A stretch of DNA of 64,000 nt from Oscillospiraceae bacterium (lineage in GTDB: Bacteria > Bacillota > Clostridia > Oscillospirales > Acutalibacteraceae): NCBI GenBank assembly GCA_015066095.1, contig SVPC01000005.1:1-64000 (forward strand), given 5' to 3'. A model generated the notes under the pieces. The model was not told the DNA's origin and did not search any database. It worked only from the letters and a program-made list of their open reading frames with translations. Below are positions 1 to 8,696 of the stretch, piece by piece; positions within the stretch are counted from its first letter, which is position 1; each line of letters begins with the position of its first letter. Position numbers and translations under genes: made by a program.

Positions 1-97
1 TAATACCTTTTAAATACTAAAAAATCAAACAATCCCCCACCGCTTCGCGGAGCCCCCTTTACACAAAGGGGCCATTGGTCTGTGCTTTTCATTAGTC

Positions 98-113
98 CGA
101 TAAACTATAATTT
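98..113. repeat. Dispersed repeat end CGATAAACTATAATTT, shared with 55519-55533 (inverted) and 55857-55872
   Basis: Identical 15-16 nt strings at three places in the window; flanked at 1-90 by hairpin-rich, GC-richer intergenic DNA. Confidence 0.6.
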
Positions 114-144
114 GCAAATAAGGTTAATGTGATATTTAAAAAGA

Positions 145-175
145 AAAGACACTTTCACTATTTGAAAGTGTCTTT
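145..175 (-). terminator. Rho-independent terminator-like hairpin
   Basis: AAAGACACTTTCA / TGAAAGTGTCTTT just downstream of the minus-strand CDS ending at 183. Confidence 0.6.
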
Positions 176-182
176 ATACTTT

Positions 183-998
183 TTAATACCAAGGCGTCCA
201 ACCGTCCATAGTTTCTTTATTTGGGTCTTCTGACTCAGTGTCACTCGAATCGGGAGTGCTGCTGTCGGAAGAATTGTCGGACGAGGTGTTTGAAGAATTG
301 GAAGAAGTATCAGATGGTGTGCTACTATCGGTAGAGTTTGTATCTGATGATGTGTTATCCGAATCTTTTATAGTAGTATCTTTATCTATTAAGATGAAAA
401 CGCCGGGTTGTGTAAGTGTTACAGTTACGGTTTTAGTGGTTTTATCAACTGTATAATTAAGTTTTTGAACACCGTTTGAGAGGAGGAAATAAACCTCTAA
501 TTCGTCGGCATCAAAATCGTCGGGTATCGTAAAGATGACTTTTACTATACCCTGCGGGATAACCGATTCGCCGTCTTTTTCTGCTGTGACGTTATACATT
601 ACATAATCGTCAGCAAAATCTCTTACATAATGACGTGCACGATAATACTTTTTATCAAAGATGCCAAGCTCGTCAATTTCGACCTCGGTTTCTTTTGGAA
701 AAGCACCGCTTTCGCCTTTGACCGTAGCGCCGTCGGTGGTTGCATAATCAATGTATCCCTTGGTAGAAGTATTGTTGTTGTCTTCTACTTCGGGGAGTAC
801 GCCTTCCGCGCCATTGCCGCCGAGCTCACCTACGTCATCACCTTGAACGCTTTCGGTTATGTTTCCGCTTTGGATGGAACTTGTGCCATCTGTACCGTTA
901 TCTTCAAAAAGATAGGTCGGGAAAGTGGCAATAACCGAAATTGCCAAAAGCGCCAAAACCAAACTGATTGAAACAATTGCGATTGTCTTTTTTTTCAT
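183..998 (-). CDS. Secreted or membrane-anchored protein with Ser/Thr/Asp-rich C-terminal tail, unknown function
   Basis: ORF with hydrophobic N-terminus (MKKKTIAIVSISLVLALLAISVIA) and low-complexity SDTSSNSSNTSSDNSS tail. Confidence 0.75.
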   Translation of the reverse strand: MKKKTIAIVSISLVLALLAISVIATFPTYLFEDNGTDGTSSIQSGNITESVQGDDVGELGGNGAEGVLPEVEDNNNTSTKGYIDYATTDGATVKGESGAFPKETEVEIDELGIFDKKYYRARHYVRDFADDYVMYNVTAEKDGESVIPQGIVKVIFTIPDDFDADELEVYFLLSNGVQKLNYTVDKTTKTVTVTLTQPGVFILIDKDTTIKDSDNTSSDTNSTDSSTPSDTSSNSSNTSSDNSSDSSTPDSSDTESEDPNKETMDGWTPWY

Positions 999-1020
999 AA
1001 ATTTACCTACATATTAAAAC

Positions 1021-1155
1021 TTACGGTGTGGAGAAGATATCGTCGGGGTCGCCGGGGATGCCATCGCCACCGGTGGTAACGCTATCTACGCCCAAAGGCT
1101 CGTCACAAAGGAAAGAGAGAATTTCAATATCAGGTTCTGTAAATAATTTTTTCAT
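1021..1155 (-). CDS. 44-aa small protein MKKLFTEPDIEILSFLCDEPLGVDSVTTGGDGIPGDPDDIFSTP (not in supplied ORF track)
   Basis: Translated by eye from ATG at 1155 to TAA at 1021; sits between two co-directional CDSs. Confidence 0.6.
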   Translation of the reverse strand: MKKLFTEPDIEILSFLCDEPLGVDSVTTGGDGIPGDPDDIFSTP

Positions 1156-1171
1156 TTAAATTACCTCAAAC

Positions 1172-2311
1172 TTATTTTTGAACGCTTTTAACGTCTTGGG
1201 AAATTGTTACAGTTTTATCATTTGCTATAGAGTAAGCGACAGCAGCGTATGTTTTGTCTGGCTGTATACCTTGTAAACGGATGGTATATTCAAGAACGGA
1301 GTTGTCTTTGCTTTTCCACATATAGTTTTTCTGTACGAATCTGTAAACTTCAGTTCTTTTATCACCTATGTCATAAAATACATGGGTAGCGTTTTTGTTC
1401 GCAGCAAGCTTTGCAGTAACATCTTTATAAATAGCATTTACAAATTGCTCAACGGTGTAACCTTTCTTTATGTAATAGTTCTTTAATGTGAGCCATTCGC
1501 CTACGAATACCAAGGTTCCGTTTTCTATAGAATTTGAATTGATTTTGGTGTAGTTACCAAATCTTAATCTGTCGGGGTATGTAGTATCGTCAGAAGCGCC
1601 GAAAGTGGTGATGCCGTTTGTAGGGATGGTATAAGATTGATATGTATATGCGCCTTCAGTAGGAGCAGTAAAAGTACCATCGGATTCCTTTTTAGCAAAG
1701 GTGTAAGTATTGCCATCCTTAACATAAACAGCACCTTGAGGGATGAATGTACCTGCAGAAGGTGTGATGGCTATGGGTGCGTCAGCTGTAACATTGTCTG
1801 CTTTCGGCTTATCTTCTTCTGCAACTTCTCTTTTAATTTCGAAAGTGCCCGAAGCAGGAAGCTTCTCTTTGAAGAAGGTTTTACCATCCAAAGCATATTC
1901 ACCGGTAATTTCAATTACAGGGTCGGTTTCAGTGGTTGCGCCTTTAGCGATTTTTGCGGCGAAGGTAATTCTTGCATTTTTTTGTGTGAGCAAATCCACA
2001 AAACGAATTTTGTTATTGGTCTCTGTGTAGTTTACGCCATTTGCGGTTGTTTCATCCCCCTTGAAGCCAGATGAGGCAACTTCGCCTAAAATGATTGGTG
2101 CACCGGCGGTGATTTCTACATCGATACCTTTGATTTCTGAAAAATTGTCAAACCTAACTGTGAAGTAGGTTTCAGTACCTTCTGCAACAGCACTACCTTT
2201 GTTTGTTACGATTGTAACGGTTGGTTTAGCTGTTTCTTCTGCTGAAGTGTTGAAAGCAACAATGCCGAAAATCATAACTAAGGTTAAAACAATGGCTAAT
2301 GTTTTTTTCAT
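1172..2311 (-). CDS. Secreted protein with possible cohesin-like N-terminal domain
   Basis: Signal peptide MKKTLAIVLTLVMIFGIVAFNTSAEE; beta-rich region with cohesin-like pattern (EIKGIDVEIT...IRFVDLL...ITFAAKIAKG). Confidence 0.65.
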   Translation of the reverse strand: MKKTLAIVLTLVMIFGIVAFNTSAEETAKPTVTIVTNKGSAVAEGTETYFTVRFDNFSEIKGIDVEITAGAPIILGEVASSGFKGDETTANGVNYTETNNKIRFVDLLTQKNARITFAAKIAKGATTETDPVIEITGEYALDGKTFFKEKLPASGTFEIKREVAEEDKPKADNVTADAPIAITPSAGTFIPQGAVYVKDGNTYTFAKKESDGTFTAPTEGAYTYQSYTIPTNGITTFGASDDTTYPDRLRFGNYTKINSNSIENGTLVFVGEWLTLKNYYIKKGYTVEQFVNAIYKDVTAKLAANKNATHVFYDIGDKRTEVYRFVQKNYMWKSKDNSVLEYTIRLQGIQPDKTYAAVAYSIANDKTVTISQDVKSVQK

Positions 2312-2498
2312 CTTAAAATCCTCCTAAAACGCGTTTTTACTAAATGAATAGACTATTCGCGTATTTTATCATTCATAGTAATATTATAAATGAAAGCAAG
2401 GATAATGTCAATCGAAATTTTTATGTTTTTTATTGTTAAAATAAACTAACTTTTTTCAATTTTTTGTGTAATGTTGAAAAAAATTGATTTAGGTGGTA

Positions 2499-3209
2499 TT
2501 AAAGTTGAAATTTACCCAGTGCAGTTATGTGTAAACGCTCAGTATGGCGCTTACTGAAATTGAGTATTAGCGCTATTTGTTCAAGTGTTTTTCCGCATAA
2601 ATATTTTTGGGTTAATATTTCTCGCAAAGTTTCATTTTCGATTTTTTCAAGTTTTTCTTCGATTTCCAACCGTTTTTGTCTACACGCCGAAACACGCGCA
2701 TCAAATTCTTCTCGGCTTATCGTTCCGTCGTCAAGCATTGTTTGCAGACGATTGATTTTGGTTTGTTGTAATAAAAAGGAAGATAGGTATTCCTTTTTTT
2801 GCTTTAGCCGTTGGTTTTTCAGTTTTTCTTTTTCCTTTTGAAGATTGCATTTTACAAGAGTTACATATTGGCCATAACTCAAGTTTATGTTATGAGTGGT
2901 ATTATATGCTTCGGTTTCGCGCGTTAACTGATAGACAGGACTTTCATATATCAGTTTTTGCCGGTTTTGTTCTTTAATTAAAAGTTTTCGGTTTTTTTCT
3001 TTGCAAATTTCATCACAGTAGTCGGTTTTTGATTTAGTGAGTCTTGCACCGCAATATTTACAGTAGTATACAGGTCGCTTTGAGAATGACGTTGATTCAC
3101 AAAGCGGACAGGCCGCCACCTTTTCATAAGGTGGCGAACTTAATCCGTGGGTTTCAGTTAAAAATGATGGTTTATCGAATTCGAAATGGCATTTGTTACA
3201 AATATACAT
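2499..3209 (-). CDS. Zinc-ribbon protein with C-terminal sigma-70 region 4-like HTH
   Basis: CxxC pairs (CNKC, CPLC, CKYC); C-terminus LREILTQKYLCGKTLEQIALILNFSKRHTERL; start set to the ATG preceded by AAGGAGG. Confidence 0.6.
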   Translation of the reverse strand: MYICNKCHFEFDKPSFLTETHGLSSPPYEKVAACPLCESTSFSKRPVYYCKYCGARLTKSKTDYCDEICKEKNRKLLIKEQNRQKLIYESPVYQLTRETEAYNTTHNINLSYGQYVTLVKCNLQKEKEKLKNQRLKQKKEYLSSFLLQQTKINRLQTMLDDGTISREEFDARVSACRQKRLEIEEKLEKIENETLREILTQKYLCGKTLEQIALILNFSKRHTERLHITALGKFQL

Positions 3210-3307
3210 AATTTTTCCTCCTTGTGGTTGTGGTGTAATCGCCACTCATATATCACAAATAAAAAAATTATGAATTTGTAAAAAATTTTTCAAAAATTTT
3301 AAAAAAT

Positions 3308-3336
3308 ATTCCACCTGCCAAAAAAACAGGTGGAAT
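3308..3336 (-). terminator. Terminator hairpin
   Basis: ATTCCACCTG / CAGGTGGAAT downstream of the Na/Pi transporter CDS. Confidence 0.6.
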
Positions 3337-3344
3337 GAAAAACA

Positions 3345-5096
3345 TTATTTATGCAAAGCGTATCTGGATTTATACATCTCATAATCTTCTACAAAGTTGC
3401 TGTTTGAAGAAGATTTGATGGAGTTGAGGTATTTGTGTGCATCAAGCATATCGCTCGGCAACTGCATGGTGTAAACCGCAATATTAGAGCAGTGGTCAGA
3501 AACACGCTCGAAGTTGGTGAGCAGGTCGGTAAAGATAAAGCCAAGCTCTATGGTACATTCATTGTTCTGAAGTCTTGAAATATGTAGCGCTTTGAGCTGT
3601 TTTTTAAGCTTGTCTACAACCTGTTCCAAAGGCTCAACGTGGGAAGCGGCTTCGGGGTCATCATTTGTAAACGACTGAATTGAAAGGTTTATGATTTCTT
3701 TTACCGCATCGCTTATAATACCAATTTCTTTTTTGCCGTCTTCCGAGAAAGAAATATGTTTTTCGTGTATTTCTTCTGCCAATTTACAGATGTTGAGTGC
3801 GTGGTCGCCTATGCGCTCAAAGTCGCCTATGCTGTGAAGCATACGGGCAACTTGATGCGATTCGGCTTCTGAAAGATTGTTGTTGCTCAAGCGTACAAGA
3901 TAGGTGCCAAGCTTGTCCTCATATTTATCGCTTAAGTTTTCTTCTTGTCGAATCTGGTCGACGGTATACTGTTGATAGTTAAATATAAGGTCAATGGATT
4001 TCCTCAAAGAAACGCGAGTAAGCTCTGCCATTTCGTTGGTGAGTCGGCGACATTCCGAAATAGCAAGGGGAGTATTGTTGAAGATACGCTCGTCCAAAAA
4101 TACGGTATGCTGTTTTTCCTCCTTGTCGGGGACAACCCATGTACAGAACTTGATAAGCAATTTTTTGATAGGAAGCAAAAGCAAGGTATTTATAAAGTTG
4201 AATAAAGTATGTATTATAGCTACACCCACCATAGCAATTTCGGTGGTGAGTACGCTCACGCCAAAGAATCTAAGAGCATATAGAAGTATCATACAGAAGA
4301 TTGAGCCAAACACATTTACCGAAAAGTGCATTACAACAACACGCTTTGCGTTTTTGTTTGTGCCTACAGCGCCTAAAAGCGCAGTAACACAAGTGCCGAT
4401 GTTTGCACCAAGTACCAAGGGGATAGCCATTTCCCAAGTAATACCGCCTGCAAGGGCTAAAGCCTGTACAATACCAATAGTAGCAGCAGAAGATTGGATA
4501 ATACCTGTAAATACAGTAGAAACCAATAAACCTACAAGGGGATTTTTAAGGGAAGCCAAAAAATCTGTAAACCAAGGAAGATGTCTTACAGACTCCATCG
4601 ATTGGCTCATAAGGTCCATACCGCAGATAAGTATAGCAAAGCCTATGAGAATATTACCTAAGTCTTTGCGCTTCTTCTTTTTGGATACCATTTGCAAAGC
4701 AATACCAAAGAATGCGAGTATTGGGGCGAAGAAGCTGGGGTTCATAACCTCAACATACCAAGCACCTTCGATACCTGCAAGGCTTAAAAGCCAAGCGGTA
4801 AGGGTAGTGCCCACATTAGAGCCCATTATCATACCAAAGGTACTGCTAAAATCAAGAAGTCCCGAGTTTACAAGACCTACAAGCATTACGGTAAATGCCG
4901 ATGATGATTGAATAGCAACGGTAACACCTGCGCCTAAGAAAAAGCCCATAAAATCGTTGGCTGTTACTTTTTTCATAGTGCGTTCAAGACCGCCGCCTGC
5001 CATGGTTTCAAGACCGCCTGACATAACATTCATACCAAACAAGAAGAATGTAAGACCTAAAATAAGTGGTATTATCATACTGGTTGCAATTTGCAT
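3345..5096 (-). CDS. Na/Pi cotransporter family protein with PhoU-like C-terminal domain
   Basis: FLFGMNVMSGGLE, QSSSAFTVM and QSSAATIG repeats plus C-terminal helical PhoU-like region. Confidence 0.9.
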   Translation of the reverse strand: MQIATSMIIPLILGLTFFLFGMNVMSGGLETMAGGGLERTMKKVTANDFMGFFLGAGVTVAIQSSSAFTVMLVGLVNSGLLDFSSTFGMIMGSNVGTTLTAWLLSLAGIEGAWYVEVMNPSFFAPILAFFGIALQMVSKKKKRKDLGNILIGFAILICGMDLMSQSMESVRHLPWFTDFLASLKNPLVGLLVSTVFTGIIQSSAATIGIVQALALAGGITWEMAIPLVLGANIGTCVTALLGAVGTNKNAKRVVVMHFSVNVFGSIFCMILLYALRFFGVSVLTTEIAMVGVAIIHTLFNFINTLLLLPIKKLLIKFCTWVVPDKEEKQHTVFLDERIFNNTPLAISECRRLTNEMAELTRVSLRKSIDLIFNYQQYTVDQIRQEENLSDKYEDKLGTYLVRLSNNNLSEAESHQVARMLHSIGDFERIGDHALNICKLAEEIHEKHISFSEDGKKEIGIISDAVKEIINLSIQSFTNDDPEAASHVEPLEQVVDKLKKQLKALHISRLQNNECTIELGFIFTDLLTNFERVSDHCSNIAVYTMQLPSDMLDAHKYLNSIKSSSNSNFVEDYEMYKSRYALHK

Positions 5097-5123
5097 AAAT
5101 TTTCCTCCTTATAGTGGGGGCAG

Positions 5124-6515
5124 TTAAAATTCCAAAGCTTTTTCGATATATTCCTTTACTTCGCCTATTGGCATACGAACAGATTCCATAGTATCGCGGT
5201 TGCGAACGGTTACACATCCGTCTTCTTCCGATTCGAAATCGTAACAAATTGCGAAAGGAGTGCCGATTTCGTCCTGACGGCGGTAGCGTTTACCTATTGA
5301 ACCTGCATCGTCAAAGTCTACATTAAAGTATTTTGAAAGTGAAGCATAAACCTCACCTGCTTTTTCGCTAAGTTTCTTTGAGAGCGGTAAAACGGCGGCC
5401 TTGAAGGGCGCTAAAGCAGGGTGCAAACGCAAAACAACACGGACATTGCCATTTTCGTCGTTTTCTTCATCATAAGCGTTGCAAAGAAATGCCAAAAGCA
5501 CACGGTCAGCACCGAGCGAGGGTTCGATTACATAAGGTACATATTTTTCATTGGTTTCGGGGTCAAAATATTCCATACTCTCGCCCGAATGATTAGCGTG
5601 TTGTGTCAAGTCGTAATCAGTACGGTCGGCAACGCCCCAAAGTTCACCCCAACCGAAGGGGAATAAAAATTCAAAGTCGGTAGTGGCTTTAGAATAGAAG
5701 CAAAGTTCATCTTTGTCGTGGTCGCGTAGCCTTAGACTGTCTTTATCCATACCAAGATTCAAAAGCCAATCACGGCAGTAACCGCGCCAGAAATCAAACC
5801 ACTCAAGGTCGGTACCGGGTTTGCAGAAGAACTCAAGCTCCATCTGTTCAAATTCGCGGGTACGGAAGATAAAGTTACCGGGTGTGATTTCGTTGCGGAA
5901 AGATTTACCGATTTGTGCCACACCAAAAGGAACCTTTTTGCGTGAGGTACGAGCAATATTTTTAAAATTTACAAAAATACCTTGTGCAGTTTCGGGGCGA
6001 AGGTATAAAGTAGAGGTGCTATCTTCGGTAACGCCTTGGAAAGTTTTGAACATAAGGTTGAATTTGCGGATGTCGGTAAAATCGTGTGAGCCGCAATCAG
6101 GACAAGCGATACTATGTTCCTTGATATATTCTGCCATTTCGCTATCACTCATAGCGGCAGGATTGTCTGAAAGGCCGTTAATTGCCACATAATCTTCAAT
6201 GAGTTTATCGGCTCTGTGACGGGTTTTGCAGTTTTTGCAGTCCATAAGTGGGTCTGAAAAGCCACCCAAGTGGCCCGATGCTACCCATGTCTCAGGATTC
6301 ATAATAATAGCACTGTCAAGACCTACGTTATAAGGACATTCCTGAACGAATTTTTTCCACCAAGCTTTTTTGATGTTGTTTTTAAGTTCTACACCCAACG
6401 GGCCGTAGTCCCAACTATTAGCAAGACCGCCGTAAATTTCGCTTCCTGCATATACAAAGCCGCGACCTTTGGCTAATGTTACAATTGTTTCCATACTTTT
6501 GTTTGCGTTTTCCAA
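5124..6515 (-). CDS. glyQS: Glycyl-tRNA synthetase
   Basis: Class II aaRS motifs: [54 protein letters not shown]. Confidence 0.97.
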   Translation of the reverse strand: MENANKSMETIVTLAKGRGFVYAGSEIYGGLANSWDYGPLGVELKNNIKKAWWKKFVQECPYNVGLDSAIIMNPETWVASGHLGGFSDPLMDCKNCKTRHRADKLIEDYVAINGLSDNPAAMSDSEMAEYIKEHSIACPDCGSHDFTDIRKFNLMFKTFQGVTEDSTSTLYLRPETAQGIFVNFKNIARTSRKKVPFGVAQIGKSFRNEITPGNFIFRTREFEQMELEFFCKPGTDLEWFDFWRGYCRDWLLNLGMDKDSLRLRDHDKDELCFYSKATTDFEFLFPFGWGELWGVADRTDYDLTQHANHSGESMEYFDPETNEKYVPYVIEPSLGADRVLLAFLCNAYDEENDENGNVRVVLRLHPALAPFKAAVLPLSKKLSEKAGEVYASLSKYFNVDFDDAGSIGKRYRRQDEIGTPFAICYDFESEEDGCVTVRNRDTMESVRMPIGEVKEYIEKALEF

Positions 6516-6657
6516 AATGACATTCTCCTTACACTTTGTTTAAAAGTCAAATTTCTACAAATAATATAATATAAAAAATTTCTTTAAAAGTCAATACTTG
6601 ACATATTTTAATATATAGTTTATACTTTAAAAATAGAATAGATGGAGGTAATGTGTA

Positions 6658-6921
6658 ATGGATAGGAGAGTTATTAAGCTTCATCATGTTGATTTTGAGG
6701 ATTTAATCAAAACCATTGATGAATGTAAAGGTGATGTTTATCTTGAAACTATCGATGGTGATGTTTTGAACTTAAAGTCTAAACTTTGCCAGATGATTGG
6801 TCTTAGCACTATTTTAAGCAATACAGAGGTTGCAGAGGCCACTTTGCGTTGCGCTAATCCTGATGATGAAACATTACTTTTTAGATTTAATCTTTATGGC
6901 GAAGTGCCTGAAAAGGAGTAA
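6658..6921 (+). CDS. Small protein, possibly divergent HPr-like fold
   Basis: 87-aa ORF with RBS; LNLKSKLCQMIGLSTILSNTEV resembles the HPr AKSIMGLMSL region but lacks a clear catalytic His segment. Confidence 0.5.
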   Translation: MDRRVIKLHHVDFEDLIKTIDECKGDVYLETIDGDVLNLKSKLCQMIGLSTILSNTEVAEATLRCANPDDETLLFRFNLYGEVPEKE

Positions 6922-6924
6922 ACA

Positions 6925-7197
6925 ATGGCAGAAAAATTTTTAGAATATAAGGGCAAACCGCTCGTGAGATGTGGCGATGAAATTTACTATGGTGATATGA
7001 GCGAAAGCCATATTGTCAAATTTGCCATTCTTTCAAAAGATGCTGATGGTGAGCCTAATAAAATTACTATTCAACTTTTAAAAAGCGATACGGAACTTAA
7101 AGAAAAAGACCGCGTTGTTAAAGAAAGTACAAAAACCACTATGTTCGAGGCTTTGGATGTCGGCGTAGTATGGCTTGAAAGAAGTTTGAAAGCGTAA
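6925..7197 (+). CDS. Hypothetical protein, 90 aa
   Basis: ORF three bases after the preceding stop; co-directional. Confidence 0.6.
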   Translation: MAEKFLEYKGKPLVRCGDEIYYGDMSESHIVKFAILSKDADGEPNKITIQLLKSDTELKEKDRVVKESTKTTMFEALDVGVVWLERSLKA

Positions 7198-7201
7198 AAT
7201 C

Positions 7202-7234
7202 AAAGGACTTGAAGAAAAAATCTTCAAGTCCTTT
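7202..7234. terminator. Bidirectional terminator between convergent genes
   Basis: AAAGGACTTGAAGA / TCTTCAAGTCCTTT. Confidence 0.75.
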
Positions 7235-7237
7235 TTA

Positions 7238-8185
7238 TTATCCAAACATTGTGTTAAATATATCTTTAACATAAGATGCAGGTGAAACCCCTTCGTTTGA
7301 AGGTACATAAAAAATACAGAAACATAAAACCGCAATCGCCAATAAAACGATAATGGAAATTATAAGCAACCAGCGACTTAATATGGGTGATTTTATTTTA
7401 GGTGTTTCTTCGGTGTAGTAGTCGCCATCGTAATAGTAAGAATTATCATCTTCTTCATACGCGGTGTCTTTCTTGCGTTTTTTAGGCTCGGTTTCGGTAT
7501 ATAAGTCTTCAAGTTCTTCTGCGTAATAATGGGGAAAATCGTTAATCTCGCTTTCTAAAATAAATTCCGGTTCTTCAGGTTCACGTTCGGTACCGTCTAT
7601 ATCAGAATCGAGGAGGGTTTCTTGCTCGGCAATCTCATCAGTTTCGGTTATTATTTCGTTGTGGTCAATTTCTTCCAAAGGTTGTTCTAGGGGCTCTTCT
7701 TTTGATTTTTTGGAAGTTACCTCTAATGCATAAATTTCTTCAATATAGGGGTGGATAAGGGTTTTCATTAAGGTTTTTCTTACAGGCTTGCTGTCGGTTA
7801 AAATGATAAGACTTTGTGGACCGCTTTCAATTATGCAACCGCCGAAAATTCCGTCGGTAGTAACCAGCGGTACTGAGTCTTTTATTATAGAAATTTCAGC
7901 GTCGCTCGCAATATTAAAATCCTTATTGTTTATGGTTTCGGTCTCTTTGCCTATAGCACTGGCGATGGTATTTATTATGTTTTCACCGTTAAATATCGGG
8001 GCAGTTACAATTACTACGCGACTGCGTGAAACAGCTCTCGAAAGAGAAAGAAGCAAAGTTTTCTTATCACTGCATTTGTCGTTTAACAATCTCATTCGGC
8101 TACAACAACCGCACAAATTAAATTCCAGTTCAAAATCTGTTAGGGTGTTGTAGTAAATAATGTCGGTTTTAAAGTTTTGAAACAT
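7238..8185 (-). CDS. Degenerate MoCF/CinA-N-like domain, acidic linker, C-terminal TM helix
   Basis: LLLSLSRAVSRSRVVIVTAPIFNGENIINTIASAIG and IFGGCIIESGPQSLIILTDSKPVRKTLMKTLIHPYI resemble CinA N-domain segments; TM helix WLLIISIIVLLAIAVLCFCIFYV. Confidence 0.5.
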   Translation of the reverse strand: MFQNFKTDIIYYNTLTDFELEFNLCGCCSRMRLLNDKCSDKKTLLLSLSRAVSRSRVVIVTAPIFNGENIINTIASAIGKETETINNKDFNIASDAEISIIKDSVPLVTTDGIFGGCIIESGPQSLIILTDSKPVRKTLMKTLIHPYIEEIYALEVTSKKSKEEPLEQPLEEIDHNEIITETDEIAEQETLLDSDIDGTEREPEEPEFILESEINDFPHYYAEELEDLYTETEPKKRKKDTAYEEDDNSYYYDGDYYTEETPKIKSPILSRWLLIISIIVLLAIAVLCFCIFYVPSNEGVSPASYVKDIFNTMFG

Positions 8186-8198
8186 ATCGTTTCTCCTT

Positions 8199-8684
8199 TT
8201 AGGTTTTTAAAGTTGCAATAATTTTATTAAAGAGCAGTAAAACTGCTTGCTCGCGTACATAATTGCGGTTGCGCGGTTCGATTTCTAATTTGTAAAAATT
8301 GGTATTGTCTTTATAACTTATACCTATAAAAACCACACCTGCTGAGAAACCGTCTTGGCGCGAGGGACCTGCAACACCTGTTACCGAAACGCCGATATCA
8401 GCGCCCGAAATACTGCGGATATTACTTGCCATTTGTAAAGCGGTATCGCCGCTTACTGCCCCTTTGGTTTCGAGTGTGTTGCCATCTACTTTAAGTATTT
8501 GGTTTTTTATCCGATTTGAATAAGATGTAATTCCCATTTCAAATACCGCTGAAGCACCCGAAACCGCGGTTATATAAGCAGATACCATACCGCCCGTGCA
8601 AGATTCTGCGGTGGCAATTTTTAAGTTATGCTTTTTTAAATGCTCTACAAGTTCTTTTGCAGAGTTCAAAATCTCATTATTCAA
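8199..8684 (-). CDS. pncC: CinA C-terminal-type nicotinamide-nucleotide amidohydrolase
   Basis: KIATAESCTGGMVSAYITAVSGASAVFEMGITSYSN, GVAGPSRQDG. Confidence 0.92.
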   Translation of the reverse strand: MNNEILNSAKELVEHLKKHNLKIATAESCTGGMVSAYITAVSGASAVFEMGITSYSNRIKNQILKVDGNTLETKGAVSGDTALQMASNIRSISGADIGVSVTGVAGPSRQDGFSAGVVFIGISYKDNTNFYKLEIEPRNRNYVREQAVLLLFNKIIATLKT

Positions 8685-8696
8685 AATAATACCTCT

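Noticed and set aside
238-971. Plus-strand ORFs antisense to the Ser/Thr-rich protein, and many similar antisense ORFs through the track
   Set aside because: Shadow ORFs opposite well-supported coding sequence without RBS or recognisable domains.
6516-6657. Searched for a glycine T-box before glyQS
   Set aside because: No specifier stem or T-box (AGGGTGGNACCGCG-like) sequence found.
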